From Palleronia pelagia (GTDB lineage Bacteria; Pseudomonadota; Alphaproteobacteria; Rhodobacterales; Rhodobacteraceae), in contig NZ_FOCM01000001.1 of NCBI RefSeq assembly GCF_900110115.1, positions 372,001 through 436,000 of the forward strand: 64,000 nt of DNA, given 5' to 3'. The translations under genes and the position numbers were made by a program. The notes beneath the pieces were generated by a model. That model was given only the letters and a program-made list of their open reading frames with translations. It was not told where the DNA came from and did not search any database. Of the stretch, positions 36,327 to 45,189 are shown one piece after another. How positions within the stretch are numbered: position 1 is the stretch's first letter; each line of letters starts with the position of its first letter.

Positions 36327-36554
36327 ATGACCCGATATATCCTGATCCTTGCCTTCTCCAGCCTGTGGATGTCGTCATCCCACGCCCAGGAGATCGACGC
36401 CGATGGCGACGGACTACTGAGCCTGCGCGAGGCGCAGACCGCCATCCCGGAACTGACCGAAGAGGTCTTCTTGATGGCCGACACCGACGGCAACGGGCTG
36501 CTTAGCCAAGCCGAACTCCTTTCAGCCAACGAGCGTGGCCTGCTGCCCAGCTGA
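36327..36554 (+). CDS. small exported EF-hand protein
   Basis: 75 residues: signal peptide (LILAFSSLWMSSSHA|QE), then two EF-hands in ~52 mature residues. The loops are DADGDGLLSLRE and DTDGNGLLSQAE, each with acidic positions 1, 3 (and 5 or Asn 5) and a Glu at 12. That makes a paired calcium-type site in the periplasm. Loop position 2 is Ala or Thr, not the Pro of lanmodulin, and there are two loops instead of four. Even so, a secreted EF-hand protein next to a lanthanide-type dehydrogenase locus is suggestive. GGAGAG lies before the ATG. Its stop is 37 bases from the convergent ilvN. Confidence 0.8.
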   Translation: MTRYILILAFSSLWMSSSHAQEIDADGDGLLSLREAQTAIPELTEEVFLMADTDGNGLLSQAELLSANERGLLPS

Positions 36555-36591
36555 CTGCCCGCGGCGCCCTGCTATCCGTCCGCCGACCGGC

Positions 36592-37149
36592 CTAGCCGCG
36601 CGCCAGGGCCGCGACGCCGGTCCGCGCCATCTCGACCAGGCCCAGCGGGCGCATCAGGTCGGCGAAGGCGTCGATCTTGCCGGGCGCGCCGGTGATCTCG
36701 AAGGTGAAGTTCTCCAGCGTCGAGTCCACCACGCTGGCGCGGAAGATATCGGCAAGGCGCAGCGCCTCGACACGCTTGTCGCCGCCGCCGGCGACCTTGA
36801 ACAGAGCCAGTTCACGCTCGACCGATGCGCCCTCGACGGTCAGGTCGTGCACCTCGTGCACCGGCACGATCCGGCCAAGCTGCGCCTTGATCTGCTCGAT
36901 GATGGCGGGCGTGCCAGCCGTCACGATGGTGATGCGCGACGTGTGGCCGGTGTGGTCGATCTCGGCCACGGTCAGCGACTCGATGTTGTAGCCGCGTCCT
37001 GAAAACAGGCCGATGACGCGGGCCAGCACGCCCGCTTCGTTGTCGACGATCACGGCCAGCGTGTGCCGTTCGATGACGTCGGAATGCGGGTCGCGCAGGT
37101 CGTAGGCCGAATGCTTCGACGTGCCCTTCTTGATCTTCAGCGTGCTCAT
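36592..37149 (-). CDS. ilvN: acetolactate synthase small (regulatory) subunit
   Basis: 185 residues. An ACT domain (~27-100) with RHTLAVIVDNEAGVLARVIGLFSGRGYNIESL is the valine-binding regulatory module; the C-terminal ALS_ss domain has RELALFKVAG and FTFEITGAPGKIDAFADLMRPLG. Start MSTLKIKKG has GGAGG at good spacing, and the upstream in-frame extension has no such site. It follows ilvB by 87 bases that contain an interspersed repeat and hairpin. Confidence 0.95.
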   Translation of the reverse strand: MSTLKIKKGTSKHSAYDLRDPHSDVIERHTLAVIVDNEAGVLARVIGLFSGRGYNIESLTVAEIDHTGHTSRITIVTAGTPAIIEQIKAQLGRIVPVHEVHDLTVEGASVERELALFKVAGGGDKRVEALRLADIFRASVVDSTLENFTFEITGAPGKIDAFADLMRPLGLVEMARTGVAALARG

Positions 37150-37174
37150 ACTGTCCTCCGGCGCGCCGGCGCCT

Positions 37175-37200
37175 GCTTTATCTTTCCAGAAATACCTTGG
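37175..37200 (-). repeat. interspersed repeat type A with hairpin, in ilvB-ilvN gap
   Basis: On the minus strand it reads GGTATTTCTGGAAAGATAAA and G, the same motif as at 22546 and 62295. A hairpin GGGGGGCTGGCCCCCC (37208-37223) adjoins it on the ilvB side, giving the composite hairpin-plus-GTATTT layout seen in the other type A copies. Confidence 0.65.
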
Positions 37201-37236
37201 GGGGCGCGGGGGGCTGGCCCCCCGCATCCCGGCGTC

Positions 37237-38991
37237 TCAGACCAGCACCGCGCCCGGGGCGGTGATCTGGCCCTGGGTCTCGGCATTGGCCAGCAGCATC
37301 TTGTTATGCGGCTCGCCCGACGGGATCATGGGGAAGCAGTTCTCGTGCTTCTCCACCAGGCAATCGAACAGCACCGGGCCGTCATGGGCGATCATCTCGC
37401 GGATGGCGTCGTCCAGATCGTCCGGATCGCTGACCTGGATGCCCTTCGCGCCGAAGGCCTCGGCCAGCTTGACGAAATCGGGCAGCGCCTCGGACCAGCT
37501 GTGGGAATAGCGCTCGCCGTGCAGCAGCTCCTGCCACTGGCGCACCATGCCCAGGCGTTCGTTGTTGAGGATGAACTGCTTCACCGGCAGGCGATACTGC
37601 ACCGCGGTGCCCATCTCCTGCATGTTCATCAGCCACGAGGCCTCGCCCGCCACGTTGATGACCAGGGCGTCGGGATGGGCCAGCTGCACGCCGATCGAGG
37701 CCGGGTGGCCATAGCCCATGGTTCCCAGGCCACCGGACGTCATCCAGCGGTTGGGGTCCTCGAACCCCATGTATTGCGCGGCCCACATCTGGTGCTGGCC
37801 CACCTCGGTGCAGACATAGCGGTCGTGGTCCTTGGTCAGCGCCTCGAGCCGGGCCAGCGCGTGCTGGGGCTTGATGGTCTTGGCCGAGGGATCGAAGGCC
37901 AGGCAATTCACGGCACGCCACTGGTTGATCTGCTCCCACCACTTGGCGATCGCCTCTTGGTTGGTCTTGCGGCCCTTGGCCTTCCAGATGCGCAGCAGGT
38001 CCTCGAGCACGTGGGCCACGTCGCCGAGGATCGGCATGTCCACGTGGATCACCTTGTTGATCGAGCTCGCGTCGATATCGATATGGGCCTTCTTCGAGTT
38101 CGGGCTGAAATCCTGGATTCGGCCGGTGATGCGGTCGTCGAACCTCGCGCCGATGTTGATCATCAGGTCGCAGCCATGCATCGCCAGGTTGGCCTCGTAG
38201 AGACCGTGCATGCCCAGCATCCCCAGCCAGTTATTGCCCGACGCGGGGTAGGCGCCCAGCCCCATGAGGGTCGAGGTGACGGGGAAGTCGGTCTCGGCCA
38301 CCAGCTCGCGCAGCAGCTGCGACGCCGCGGGGCCCGAGTTGATGACGCCGCCGCCCGAGTAGATGATCGGGCGCTTGGCCTTGGCCATGGCGTCGGCCAG
38401 CTCGGCGATGATGTCGGGATCGCCCTTCACCCGCGGCTGGTAGCGGCTGACATTGGCCTTCTGTTTGGGCGTGTACTTGCCCGCGGCGAATTGCACATCT
38501 TTCGGGATGTCGATCAGGACCGGGCCCGGGCGGCCCGACGCTGCCACGTGGAATGCCTCGTGCAGGACACCGGACAGGGCGTCGGTCTCCTTCACCAGCC
38601 AGTTGTGCTTGGTGCAGGGGCGGGTGATGCCGACGGTATCGGCCTCCTGGAAGCCGTCAGTGCCGATCATGAAGGTCGGGACCTGCCCGGTCAGCACGAC
38701 CAGCGGGATCGAATCCATCAGCGCGTCGGTCAGGCCGGTCACCGCGTTGGTGGCGCCCGGGCCCGAGGTCACCAGCGCAACGCCGACCTTCCCGGTGGAG
38801 CGCGCGTAGCCTTCGGCCGCGTGAACGGCCGCCTGTTCGTGGCGGACGAGCACGTGGCGGATGTCGTTTTGCAGGAAGATCTCGTCATAGATCGGCAGGA
38901 CCGCGCCGCCGGGATAGCCGAACACGACCTCGACCCCCTGGTCCCTCAGCGCCTGAACCACCATCTTCGCGCCTGTCATCGGCTTCGTCAT
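37237..38991 (-). CDS. ilvB: acetolactate synthase large (catalytic) subunit
   Basis: 584 residues, thiamine-diphosphate enzyme that condenses pyruvate (or pyruvate with 2-oxobutyrate) in the first common step of valine, leucine and isoleucine synthesis. TPP N-domain with the activating Glu in [22 protein letters not shown]; middle FAD domain with [11 protein letters not shown]-domain with [15 protein letters not shown] and the Mg motif [11 protein letters not shown]...[13 protein letters not shown]. Position two of that motif reads GEA where GDG is usual, worth noting but close to AHAS variants. Start [10 protein letters not shown] is taken; a longer reading would include the attenuator hairpin. 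Confidence 0.94.
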   Translation of the reverse strand: MTKPMTGAKMVVQALRDQGVEVVFGYPGGAVLPIYDEIFLQNDIRHVLVRHEQAAVHAAEGYARSTGKVGVALVTSGPGATNAVTGLTDALMDSIPLVVLTGQVPTFMIGTDGFQEADTVGITRPCTKHNWLVKETDALSGVLHEAFHVAASGRPGPVLIDIPKDVQFAAGKYTPKQKANVSRYQPRVKGDPDIIAELADAMAKAKRPIIYSGGGVINSGPAASQLLRELVAETDFPVTSTLMGLGAYPASGNNWLGMLGMHGLYEANLAMHGCDLMINIGARFDDRITGRIQDFSPNSKKAHIDIDASSINKVIHVDMPILGDVAHVLEDLLRIWKAKGRKTNQEAIAKWWEQINQWRAVNCLAFDPSAKTIKPQHALARLEALTKDHDRYVCTEVGQHQMWAAQYMGFEDPNRWMTSGGLGTMGYGHPASIGVQLAHPDALVINVAGEASWLMNMQEMGTAVQYRLPVKQFILNNERLGMVRQWQELLHGERYSHSWSEALPDFVKLAEAFGAKGIQVSDPDDLDDAIREMIAHDGPVLFDCLVEKHENCFPMIPSGEPHNKMLLANAETQGQITAPGAVLV

Positions 38992-39029
38992 CGTCCTGGT
39001 CTCCGCAATTCGCGCCATCTTCGGCGCAT

Positions 39030-39058
39030 AAAAAAGCCCCCGAGGGTCAATCGAGGGC
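39030..39058 (-). terminator. ilvB leader attenuator (intrinsic terminator)
   Basis: On the minus strand an eight-pair stem (39051-39058 with 39036-39043, one G-U) with a seven-base loop is followed by six U's (39030-39035). It ends 39 bases before the ilvB ATG and 25 bases after a short leader frame. Its place inside the leader of a biosynthetic operon is that of a transcription attenuator. Confidence 0.8.
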
Positions 39059-39082
39059 GCGTCCTTCCGTGATCGGGTCCGG

Positions 39083-39133
39083 CTACCGGTCCCTGCGCCC
39101 TGTCGATCTGCGTACGACGTCAATAAGCGGCAT
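39083..39133 (-). CDS. ilv leader peptide (16 residues, Leu-Ile-Val-Val run)
   Basis: Reads [16 protein letters not shown] then TAG. The first seven codons include Leu, Ile, Val, Val, exactly the end products of the pathway encoded downstream. It lies between a sigma70-like promoter and the terminator hairpin ahead of ilvB. Scarcity of charged branched-chain tRNAs should stall the ribosome at codons 3-7 and disturb terminator formation. Called from context and codon content; too short for family evidence. Confidence 0.7.
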   Translation of the reverse strand: MPLIDVVRRSTGRRDR

Positions 39134-39164
39134 CACGATCTCGATCCTTTCATCGGTCCTGAGC

Positions 39165-39193
39165 CTGATAGTCAGAGCCGAACGGAGGGTCAA
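39165..39193 (-). promoter_or_regulatory. sigma70-type promoter of the ilvB leader
   Basis: On the minus strand, -35 TTGACC (39188-39193), 17-base spacer and -10 TATCAG (39165-39170). The expected start is near 39158, about 25 bases before the leader peptide ATG. Confidence 0.65.
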
Positions 39194-39366
39194 CCGCCTG
39201 TCGGGGAAAACATGTCCTCGAATTGCATTTTCTTGAACTTTTGTTGCGCAGAGGGGCGTGAAGAAGAACTTTTGTGAAAATCTGCTGGGCGAAACAGCGT
39301 TTTTCCCGGTGTCGGAACGGCCCCCGCTCCCACGCGTTCGCAATTTGAGAGAAGGGGTGCCACGAG

Positions 39367-40236
39367 ATGACGGACACGATGACACACAGCACGGCCCGCC
39401 CGCAGGGCGTCATGGGACTGGCCAAGGGCGTGAAGGCCGAGGCCGACCGGATGAAGCTGACGCTCGTCGGCGCCGGCGTCGCTTTCTTCGGCCTGCTGGC
39501 GCTGTTCCCCGGCATCGGCGCGATGGTCGCCATCGCCGGCCTGTTGGTCGATCCCGCCATGGTCGTCGACCAGATGGAGACCCTGTCATCGGTCCTGCCA
39601 GCGGCGGCGGCCGAGATCATCGTCGGGCAGGCGCAGGAGGTCGTGTCGAACCGGTCCGGCGGGCTGGGGCTGGCGGCGGCGGCCGGTCTGCTCCTGTCGC
39701 TCTACTCGGCATCGAAGGCGATGCAGGGGATCATGGACGGGCTGAACCTGGTCCACGGGGTCGAGGAACAGCGCGGGCTGATCCGTGCGACCGTGCTGAA
39801 GCTGTCCCTGACGCTGGGCCTGATCCTCGGCGTTCTCGTCTGCGTCGCGGTGGGGGCGGTGGTGCCCGCGGTCCTGGCGTGGCTGCCGCTGCCGGCGGGA
39901 CAGGAAACCTTGATCATGCTCGTGCGCTGGCCGCTTCTGCTGATCATCGCCGGGGCCGGCATCGTGCTGACCTACCGCGTCGCGCCCGCGCGGCATTTCC
40001 CGAGTTGGTCCATGCTCGTCCCGGGTGCGGCGCTGGCCTGCGTGCTCTGGATCCTCGGCAGCATCGGCTTCGCGATCTACGTGCGCAGCTTCGGATCCTA
40101 CAACGAAACCTTCGGCGCCATCGGCGGCACGATCATCCTTCTCATGTGGATGTGGCTGTCGGCCTGCATCGTCCTTCTGGGGGCCGTGGTGTCGAAACTC
40201 CTGGAAGAGCGATCGGAGAAAAGCGACACAACCTGA
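39367..40236 (+). CDS. YihY/BrkB family inner membrane protein
   Basis: 289 residues, about six membrane helices, UPF0761/BrkB family (formerly called ribonuclease BN by mistake). Family pieces: LTLVGAGVAFFGLLALFPGIGAMVAIAGL, LSLYSASKAMQGIMDGLNLVHG, and the C-terminal FAIYVRSFGSYNETFGAIGGTIILLMWMWLSA. Function unknown; transport of some kind is assumed. It diverges from the ilv leader across about 170 bases. Confidence 0.87.
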   Translation: MTDTMTHSTARPQGVMGLAKGVKAEADRMKLTLVGAGVAFFGLLALFPGIGAMVAIAGLLVDPAMVVDQMETLSSVLPAAAAEIIVGQAQEVVSNRSGGLGLAAAAGLLLSLYSASKAMQGIMDGLNLVHGVEEQRGLIRATVLKLSLTLGLILGVLVCVAVGAVVPAVLAWLPLPAGQETLIMLVRWPLLLIIAGAGIVLTYRVAPARHFPSWSMLVPGAALACVLWILGSIGFAIYVRSFGSYNETFGAIGGTIILLMWMWLSACIVLLGAVVSKLLEERSEKSDTT

Positions 40237-40420
40237 CATGGATTGACCCTGCGGCAACCTGAGCTTGCCGCCCGAAATCGAGACGACTGCGCAATAAAAC
40301 TGCGCTGGCCTGTCGCGATTCGGTATTTATTCCTCTCGCACCCTTGGCTAGGGTCCGCCCACTGCAACCGATCCGGGCGGGGCGCCAAGACCCCGTGCCG
40401 ATATCCTTGGGAGGAATGTA

Positions 40421-41512
40421 ATGGATCGTCGCTCTTTTCTGAAAAAGTCCGCTCTGGGCGGCTCGGCCGCCGCCGCCGCCTCGACGCTGGCCGCGCCGCT
40501 CTACGCGCAGGGCAACCGGACGCTGACCATGGTGACCTCGGTGCCGGACGGCTTCGCGATCTTCGATGACGCCGCGCAGCTGGCCGCCGACTACATCACC
40601 GAAATGACCGACGGTCAGGTGACCATCCAGAAGAACCCCGCCGGTTCGCTGGTTGGCGCGTTCGAGGTGTTCGACGCCGTGTCCGCCGGCCAGGCCGACC
40701 TGTATCACTCGGCCGACTACTACTTCCTGAACCAGCACCCGGGCTTCGCCTTCTTCACCGCCGTGCCGTTCGGCATGACCGGCCAGGAAATGGCGAACTG
40801 GTACTACCAGCGTGGCGGCCACGAGCTCCACAACGAGCTGGCCAGCCTGTTCAACCTGAAGTCGTTCCTCGCCGGCAACACGGCCATGCAGCCCGGCGGC
40901 TGGTTCAACCGCGAAATCACCTCGGCCTCGGACCTGCAGGGCCTGCGCTTCCGCATGCCGGGCCAGGGCGGCCAGGTGCTCAGCCGTCTGGGCGCGTCGG
41001 TGCAGAACATCCCCGGTGGCGAAATCTACCAGGCCCTGTCGTCGGGCGCGATCGAGGGCGCCGAGTGGATCGGACCCTACGCGGACGAGCGTCTGGGCTT
41101 CCAGGAGATCACCAAGATCTACTACACCGCCGGTTTCCACGAGCCGGGCTCGGCCCTGACCATCGGCATGAATCTCGACGTGTTCAACAGCCTGACCGCC
41201 GCCCAGCAGAAGATCGTCGAGGTCGCCTGCGCCGCGGTGCACCAGCACAACCTGTCGCTGTCGCTGGCCGAGAACGGCGCCGCGCTTCAGCGTCTGCAGG
41301 ACCAGGGTGTCCAGGCCAAGCAGTTCCCCGATGACGTGTGGGATGCCTTCGGCCGCGCTTCGGCCGAGGTCCGCGAGGAGAACATGTCGGACGAGCTGTA
41401 TGCGAAGATCGCGAACAGCTACTTCGAGTCGATGAATGAATCGGCCAGCTGGGCCGACATCGCCGACAACGAGTATGTGCGTCAGCGCAACCGCGTGAAC
41501 GCCAGCATGTAA
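40421..41512 (+). CDS. TRAP transporter substrate-binding protein (DctP family)
   Basis: 363 residues. The N-terminus MDRRSFLKKSALGGSAAAAA is a twin-arginine-like signal, cut near LYAQ. The mature part is the DctP fold: NPAGSLVGAFEVFDAVSAGQADL, FFTAVPFGMTGQEMANWYYQRGG, LRFRMPGQGGQVLSRLGASVQNIPGGEIYQALSSGAIEGAEWIGP (the conserved Arg that clamps a carboxylate is in the FRMPG segment). This subgroup is often labelled mannitol/chloroaromatic but usually binds 2-oxo or other carboxylates. Strong ribosome site (GGGAGG). First gene of the TRAP operon. Confidence 0.92.
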   Translation: MDRRSFLKKSALGGSAAAAASTLAAPLYAQGNRTLTMVTSVPDGFAIFDDAAQLAADYITEMTDGQVTIQKNPAGSLVGAFEVFDAVSAGQADLYHSADYYFLNQHPGFAFFTAVPFGMTGQEMANWYYQRGGHELHNELASLFNLKSFLAGNTAMQPGGWFNREITSASDLQGLRFRMPGQGGQVLSRLGASVQNIPGGEIYQALSSGAIEGAEWIGPYADERLGFQEITKIYYTAGFHEPGSALTIGMNLDVFNSLTAAQQKIVEVACAAVHQHNLSLSLAENGAALQRLQDQGVQAKQFPDDVWDAFGRASAEVREENMSDELYAKIANSYFESMNESASWADIADNEYVRQRNRVNASM

Positions 41513-41520
41513 GACCGGAG

Positions 41521-41588
41521 CCCGGGCCATCGTTGCCCGGGATCTTTGGACGCGGCGCTGCTCCCGATGGTTCGGGGGCAGCGCCTTT
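41521..41588 (+). terminator. two hairpins between TRAP binding protein and small permease
   Basis: First, CCCGGGC/GCCCGGG (41521-41527 with 41535-41541) followed by ATCTTT. Second, a 12-pair stem (41554-41565 with 41574-41585) followed by TTT. Partial terminators here would keep binding protein above permease levels, a common need in TRAP operons. Confidence 0.6.
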
Positions 41589-41632
41589 CCGCGAAACCGG
41601 CAACCATGGCCGGGCGCTGGAGGAGGGGCAAA

Positions 41633-42547
41633 ATGTTGGACGCGCTCGTCTGGTTCGTCAGCAATGTCGGGCTGGGCTTTTACAACTTTCTGTATGCGAT
41701 CACGCATCCCGCATCGTGGCTTGGCTGGGCCGACCGCGAGGCGCTGGTGCGTTTCATCTATTACGGCGCATCGGTCGAATTCTTCTTCGTGGTGTTCGAC
41801 ATCGTGCTGGTGCTGACGGCCATCGGGATCTGGCGGCAAAGGCTGCTCTGGGCCGGCGTGGTCACGCTCGAAGCGATATCCAACGGCCTCGGCCGGGTGG
41901 TCGCCTGGGCGGGCCTCATCATGGTGCTGCAGCAGATCGTCATCGTCTTCGTGCAGCGGATCTTCGCGACCTCCAGCATCACGCTGGGCTTCGGCACGTC
42001 GGTCACCTTCGACATCAGCTGGTGGGCCGAGGGGCTGAAGTTCTACAACGCCCTGATCGTGGCGCTCTGCGTGTCCTACACCTTCGTCCAGCGCGGCCAC
42101 GTGCGGGTCGACATCATCTATGCCGCGATCTCGTACCGCGCGAAGCGGATCATCGACATTATCGGCGCCATCATCTTCATGGTGCCCATCGTCGTGCTGA
42201 TCTGGCTCTACAGCTGGTTCTTCATGTGGCGTCACCTGATCGTGCCCGCGCCCTCGGCGTCGGATACGCTCGACCGCCTGATCCAGCGCTCGCAGATCCT
42301 GCGCTGGAACGTCGAGACCACCGGCTTCGCGCCGCAGGGCTTCTCGGCCTATTTCCTCTTCAAGATCCTGCTGGTGCTCTTCGCCGCGCTGGTCTTCCTG
42401 CAGGCGGTGACCGTCATCTGGCGCGCCATCGCCGAGCTGCGCGAAGGCCCCGAGGGCGAAAACAAGTACCTGGATCTCGACGTGCTGGAAGATACGACCG
42501 CCGGCACGCCCCCCACTGAAAAAGAACTCCAGTCAGGAGCGAACTAA
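41633..42547 (+). CDS. TRAP transporter small permease (DctQ family), enlarged
   Basis: 304 residues, against about 160-200 for ordinary DctQ. The DctQ core is in the middle and C-terminal part (FVQRGHVRVDIIYAAISYRAKRIIDIIGAIIFMVPIVVLIWLYSWFF). Extra N-terminal helices (LVWFVSNVGLGFYNFLYAI, AIGIWRQRLLW) precede it. The start at 41633 follows GGAGGAGGGG; an upstream in-frame ATG overlaps the terminator hairpin. One base separates its stop from the large permease start. Confidence 0.88.
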   Translation: MLDALVWFVSNVGLGFYNFLYAITHPASWLGWADREALVRFIYYGASVEFFFVVFDIVLVLTAIGIWRQRLLWAGVVTLEAISNGLGRVVAWAGLIMVLQQIVIVFVQRIFATSSITLGFGTSVTFDISWWAEGLKFYNALIVALCVSYTFVQRGHVRVDIIYAAISYRAKRIIDIIGAIIFMVPIVVLIWLYSWFFMWRHLIVPAPSASDTLDRLIQRSQILRWNVETTGFAPQGFSAYFLFKILLVLFAALVFLQAVTVIWRAIAELREGPEGENKYLDLDVLEDTTAGTPPTEKELQSGAN

Positions 42548-42548
42548 G

Positions 42549-44903
42549 ATGCCATTCGGTCTGGACGGGGTCGAAGTCGCCCTGATCATCACCTTCCTGT
42601 GCCTGTTCGGCGGGATCCTCTCGGGCTTCCCGGTGGCCTTCGCCATCGGCGGCGCGGGTGTCATTTCCTTCGGTATCGTCGCGGTGCTCGACAACGCGGG
42701 CCTGCTCATCCACCAGGCCATCGATACCAGCTCGGCCGAGTATACCGCGCTGGTGGCCGAGGGGGTCGCCCGCGACGCCATCTCGACCTTCCGATACCCC
42801 GACCTGCCACGGGTGAACGAGGCGATTTTCCCCCAAGGCTGGGAAGTCGCCATGGATCGCAACCTGTCCTTCGTGGTGAACCGCATCAACGAACGCGTGC
42901 TGGCGGGCCAGTCGATCGAGACGCTGCTGGCGGTGCTGATGTTCGTCCTGATGGGCATCACGCTGGAACGCTCGCGCATTGCCAACGACCTGCTGACCAC
43001 CATGGCGCGGGTCTTCGGCCCGCTGCCCGGCGGTCTCGCCGTTTCGGTGGTCGTCGTGGGCGCGTTTCTGGCGGCCTCGACGGGCATCGTCGGCGCGACA
43101 GTGGTGACCATGGGCCTGCTTTCGCTGCCCACCATGCTGCGCAACAACTACTCGCCGGAACTGGCGACCGGCGTCATCGCGGCGTCGGGCACCCTGGGCC
43201 AGATCATCCCGCCCTCCATCGTCATCGTGCTGCTGGGCACACTGGCGGGGGACCTCTACGCCACCGCGCAAGAGGCGCGGGCCCAGGCGCTGGGTTGCCG
43301 TGACGCGCTGACCCTGCTGGGCGAGGCGGCTGTGGTTTCGGTGGGCACCCTGTTCCAGGCGGCGCTGCTGCCGGGCATCTTCCTGGCGTTCCTCTACGGC
43401 GCCTATGCCTTCGGCTATGCCGTTCTGAACCCGCGCAAGGCACCGCCGGTCTTGGTCGACGGCGGCCCGGGCGAGATCATCACCCGCAACGAGGCGCTGA
43501 CCTGGTTCTTGGGCGTGCCCGTCGCGCTGATCGTCGGGCTGTTCGTGCTCAGCGGGGCAGGGATCATCGGCTCCCAGACCCTGGGGGATCCGACGCAGGA
43601 CACGACGGCCTCGGCATCGCTGCGCACCAACGTCTCCGAGCAGTGCCAGGCCTCGATGATCGAGCTGCACGGCCAGGACGCGTGGGACCGCGCGGTCGCC
43701 GAACAGGCGGCCATCTCCGAGGCCAGCTCCACCGCGACCGAGACAGTGGCACTGACCGAGGAAGAAACCGCCGCCGCCGAAGCCGCGCGCATGGCCGATC
43801 TCGCCCCAATGGGCACCGGCATCGCCATCGGCCTTCTGCTGGCGGGTCTCGTGCTGGCGCTGGCACGGGGCGTGGCGCCCACCGCGGACCACCGTCCGCT
43901 GGCCGTGGGTGCGCTGGGTCTGGTGCTGATCGCCCTGTGCGACCTGGTCTTCGTGGCCCCCACGACGACGCCGGGCGTGACCTTCCTCATCATCCTGCTG
44001 CCGCTTCTGCTGGTCCTCTACGGCCTCAAGAGCGCCGCGGGCCTCCTGGGCAAGAACGACCTGGTGCGCGTGGTCTTCCCGCCGCTGGTGCTGATCATCG
44101 CGGTGCTTGGCTCGATCCTGGGGGGCATCACCAACCCGACCCCGGCCGCCGCGCTGGGGGCGGGCGGGGCCATCATGCTGGCGGCCTATCGCCGGCTGCA
44201 GGAGGACGGGAAATCCGGCCGCATCATCCTGTGGACGACCTATGCCATCGTGCTGATGATCCTGATCGGGGTGAATTTCGACCTGCGCGTCAACGTCGGC
44301 GATGCCGGGTTCGAAACCTGGACGGCCTACATCCTGGCGCAGGCCGCGTATCTCTTCGCGATCTTCGGGATGCTCTACGCCTGCGCGGTGCTGTGGTTCG
44401 GCGGCGTGCTGCCGGCCGTGGTGCGCGAGACGGCGAAGGTCACGTCGATGGTGTTCACCATCCTCATCGGCTCGCAGCTGCTGAACCTGGTGGTGATCTC
44501 CTACGGGGGCGAGCACTATATTCAGCAGTTCCTGCGCAGCTTCGACAACGAGATGGTCGTCTTCCTGATCGTGATGCTGGTGCTGTTCTTCCTGGGCTTC
44601 GTGCTGGACTTCCTCGAGATCATCTACATCGTCATCCCCATCGTGGGCCCCGTCATCTACGGCGGCACCATGGACCCGAAATGGGTGACGATCATGATCG
44701 CGGTGAACCTTCAGACCAGCTTCCTGACGCCACCCTTCGGGTTCGCGCTGTTCTACCTGCGCGGCGTTGCGCCGAAGGAGGTCACGACGGGCCATATCTA
44801 CCGCGGAGTGCTTCCCTTCGTGCTGATCCAGGTGATCGGTCTGGCGCTGCTCTGGACCTTCCCGGGCATCGTCACGCTGGTGCCCTCGCTGTTCCCGAAC
44901 TGA
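42549..44903 (+). CDS. TRAP transporter large permease (DctM family), oversized
   Basis: 784 residues, nearly twice the usual DctM length of about 430. N-terminal DctM segments (VEVALIITFLCLFGGILSGFPVAFAIGG; MGITLERSRIANDLLTTMARVFGPLPGG; ASGTLGQIIPPSIVIVLLG) and C-terminal segments (DFLEIIYIVIPIVGPVIYGG; FLTPPFGFALFYLRGVAP) are intact. Between them, residues ~330-540 add an Ala/Glu-rich soluble stretch (ATETVALTEEETAAAEAAR) flanked by several extra membrane helices. CAGGAG precedes the ATG. Strong terminator follows. Confidence 0.9.
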   Translation: MPFGLDGVEVALIITFLCLFGGILSGFPVAFAIGGAGVISFGIVAVLDNAGLLIHQAIDTSSAEYTALVAEGVARDAISTFRYPDLPRVNEAIFPQGWEVAMDRNLSFVVNRINERVLAGQSIETLLAVLMFVLMGITLERSRIANDLLTTMARVFGPLPGGLAVSVVVVGAFLAASTGIVGATVVTMGLLSLPTMLRNNYSPELATGVIAASGTLGQIIPPSIVIVLLGTLAGDLYATAQEARAQALGCRDALTLLGEAAVVSVGTLFQAALLPGIFLAFLYGAYAFGYAVLNPRKAPPVLVDGGPGEIITRNEALTWFLGVPVALIVGLFVLSGAGIIGSQTLGDPTQDTTASASLRTNVSEQCQASMIELHGQDAWDRAVAEQAAISEASSTATETVALTEEETAAAEAARMADLAPMGTGIAIGLLLAGLVLALARGVAPTADHRPLAVGALGLVLIALCDLVFVAPTTTPGVTFLIILLPLLLVLYGLKSAAGLLGKNDLVRVVFPPLVLIIAVLGSILGGITNPTPAAALGAGGAIMLAAYRRLQEDGKSGRIILWTTYAIVLMILIGVNFDLRVNVGDAGFETWTAYILAQAAYLFAIFGMLYACAVLWFGGVLPAVVRETAKVTSMVFTILIGSQLLNLVVISYGGEHYIQQFLRSFDNEMVVFLIVMLVLFFLGFVLDFLEIIYIVIPIVGPVIYGGTMDPKWVTIMIAVNLQTSFLTPPFGFALFYLRGVAPKEVTTGHIYRGVLPFVLIQVIGLALLWTFPGIVTLVPSLFPN

Positions 44904-44948
44904 TCCCGGTGGCCGCGCCTCGCGCGGCCCCCGATCTCCGAAAGACAG

Positions 44949-44989
44949 GGGGGCGCGCCGGACAGATCCCGGCGCGCCCCCTTCCTTTT
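44949..44989 (+). terminator. TRAP operon terminator
   Basis: Thirteen-pair GC stem (44949-44961 with 44969-44981), seven-base loop, then TTCCTTTT; 45 bases after the large permease stop. Confidence 0.85.
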
Positions 44990-45076
44990 GCCGCACTGTA
45001 AGACGCCGACGCCAGCGAACGGAACCCGCCCGTACGACCAGCGGAGACCGCGCCCGTCCAAGGGCGCGCCTCGCCA

Positions 45077-45098
45077 CATCACTGGTCTTCAAATACTC
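45077..45098 (-). repeat. interspersed repeat, type B (inverted)
   Basis: Plus strand reads CATCACTGGTCTTCAAATAC and TC, the reverse complement of the element at 32208. It sits in the gap between the TRAP terminator and the 3' end of bpt; I see no gene in that gap. Confidence 0.7.
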
Positions 45099-45189
45099 GA
45101 ATCCGACCAAGCGCCGTCCGCAGACGCCCGCCTGGATGGAAAGCCGAGGCTGCCTTGACGGCCGCCCGCGCGGAACGCGAGCAGGGTCG

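Noticed and set aside
42414-45110. 898-codon open frame antisense to the TRAP permeases
   Set aside because: Extreme Arg/Gln/His bias, no domain, and it spans a strong terminator on the coding strand.
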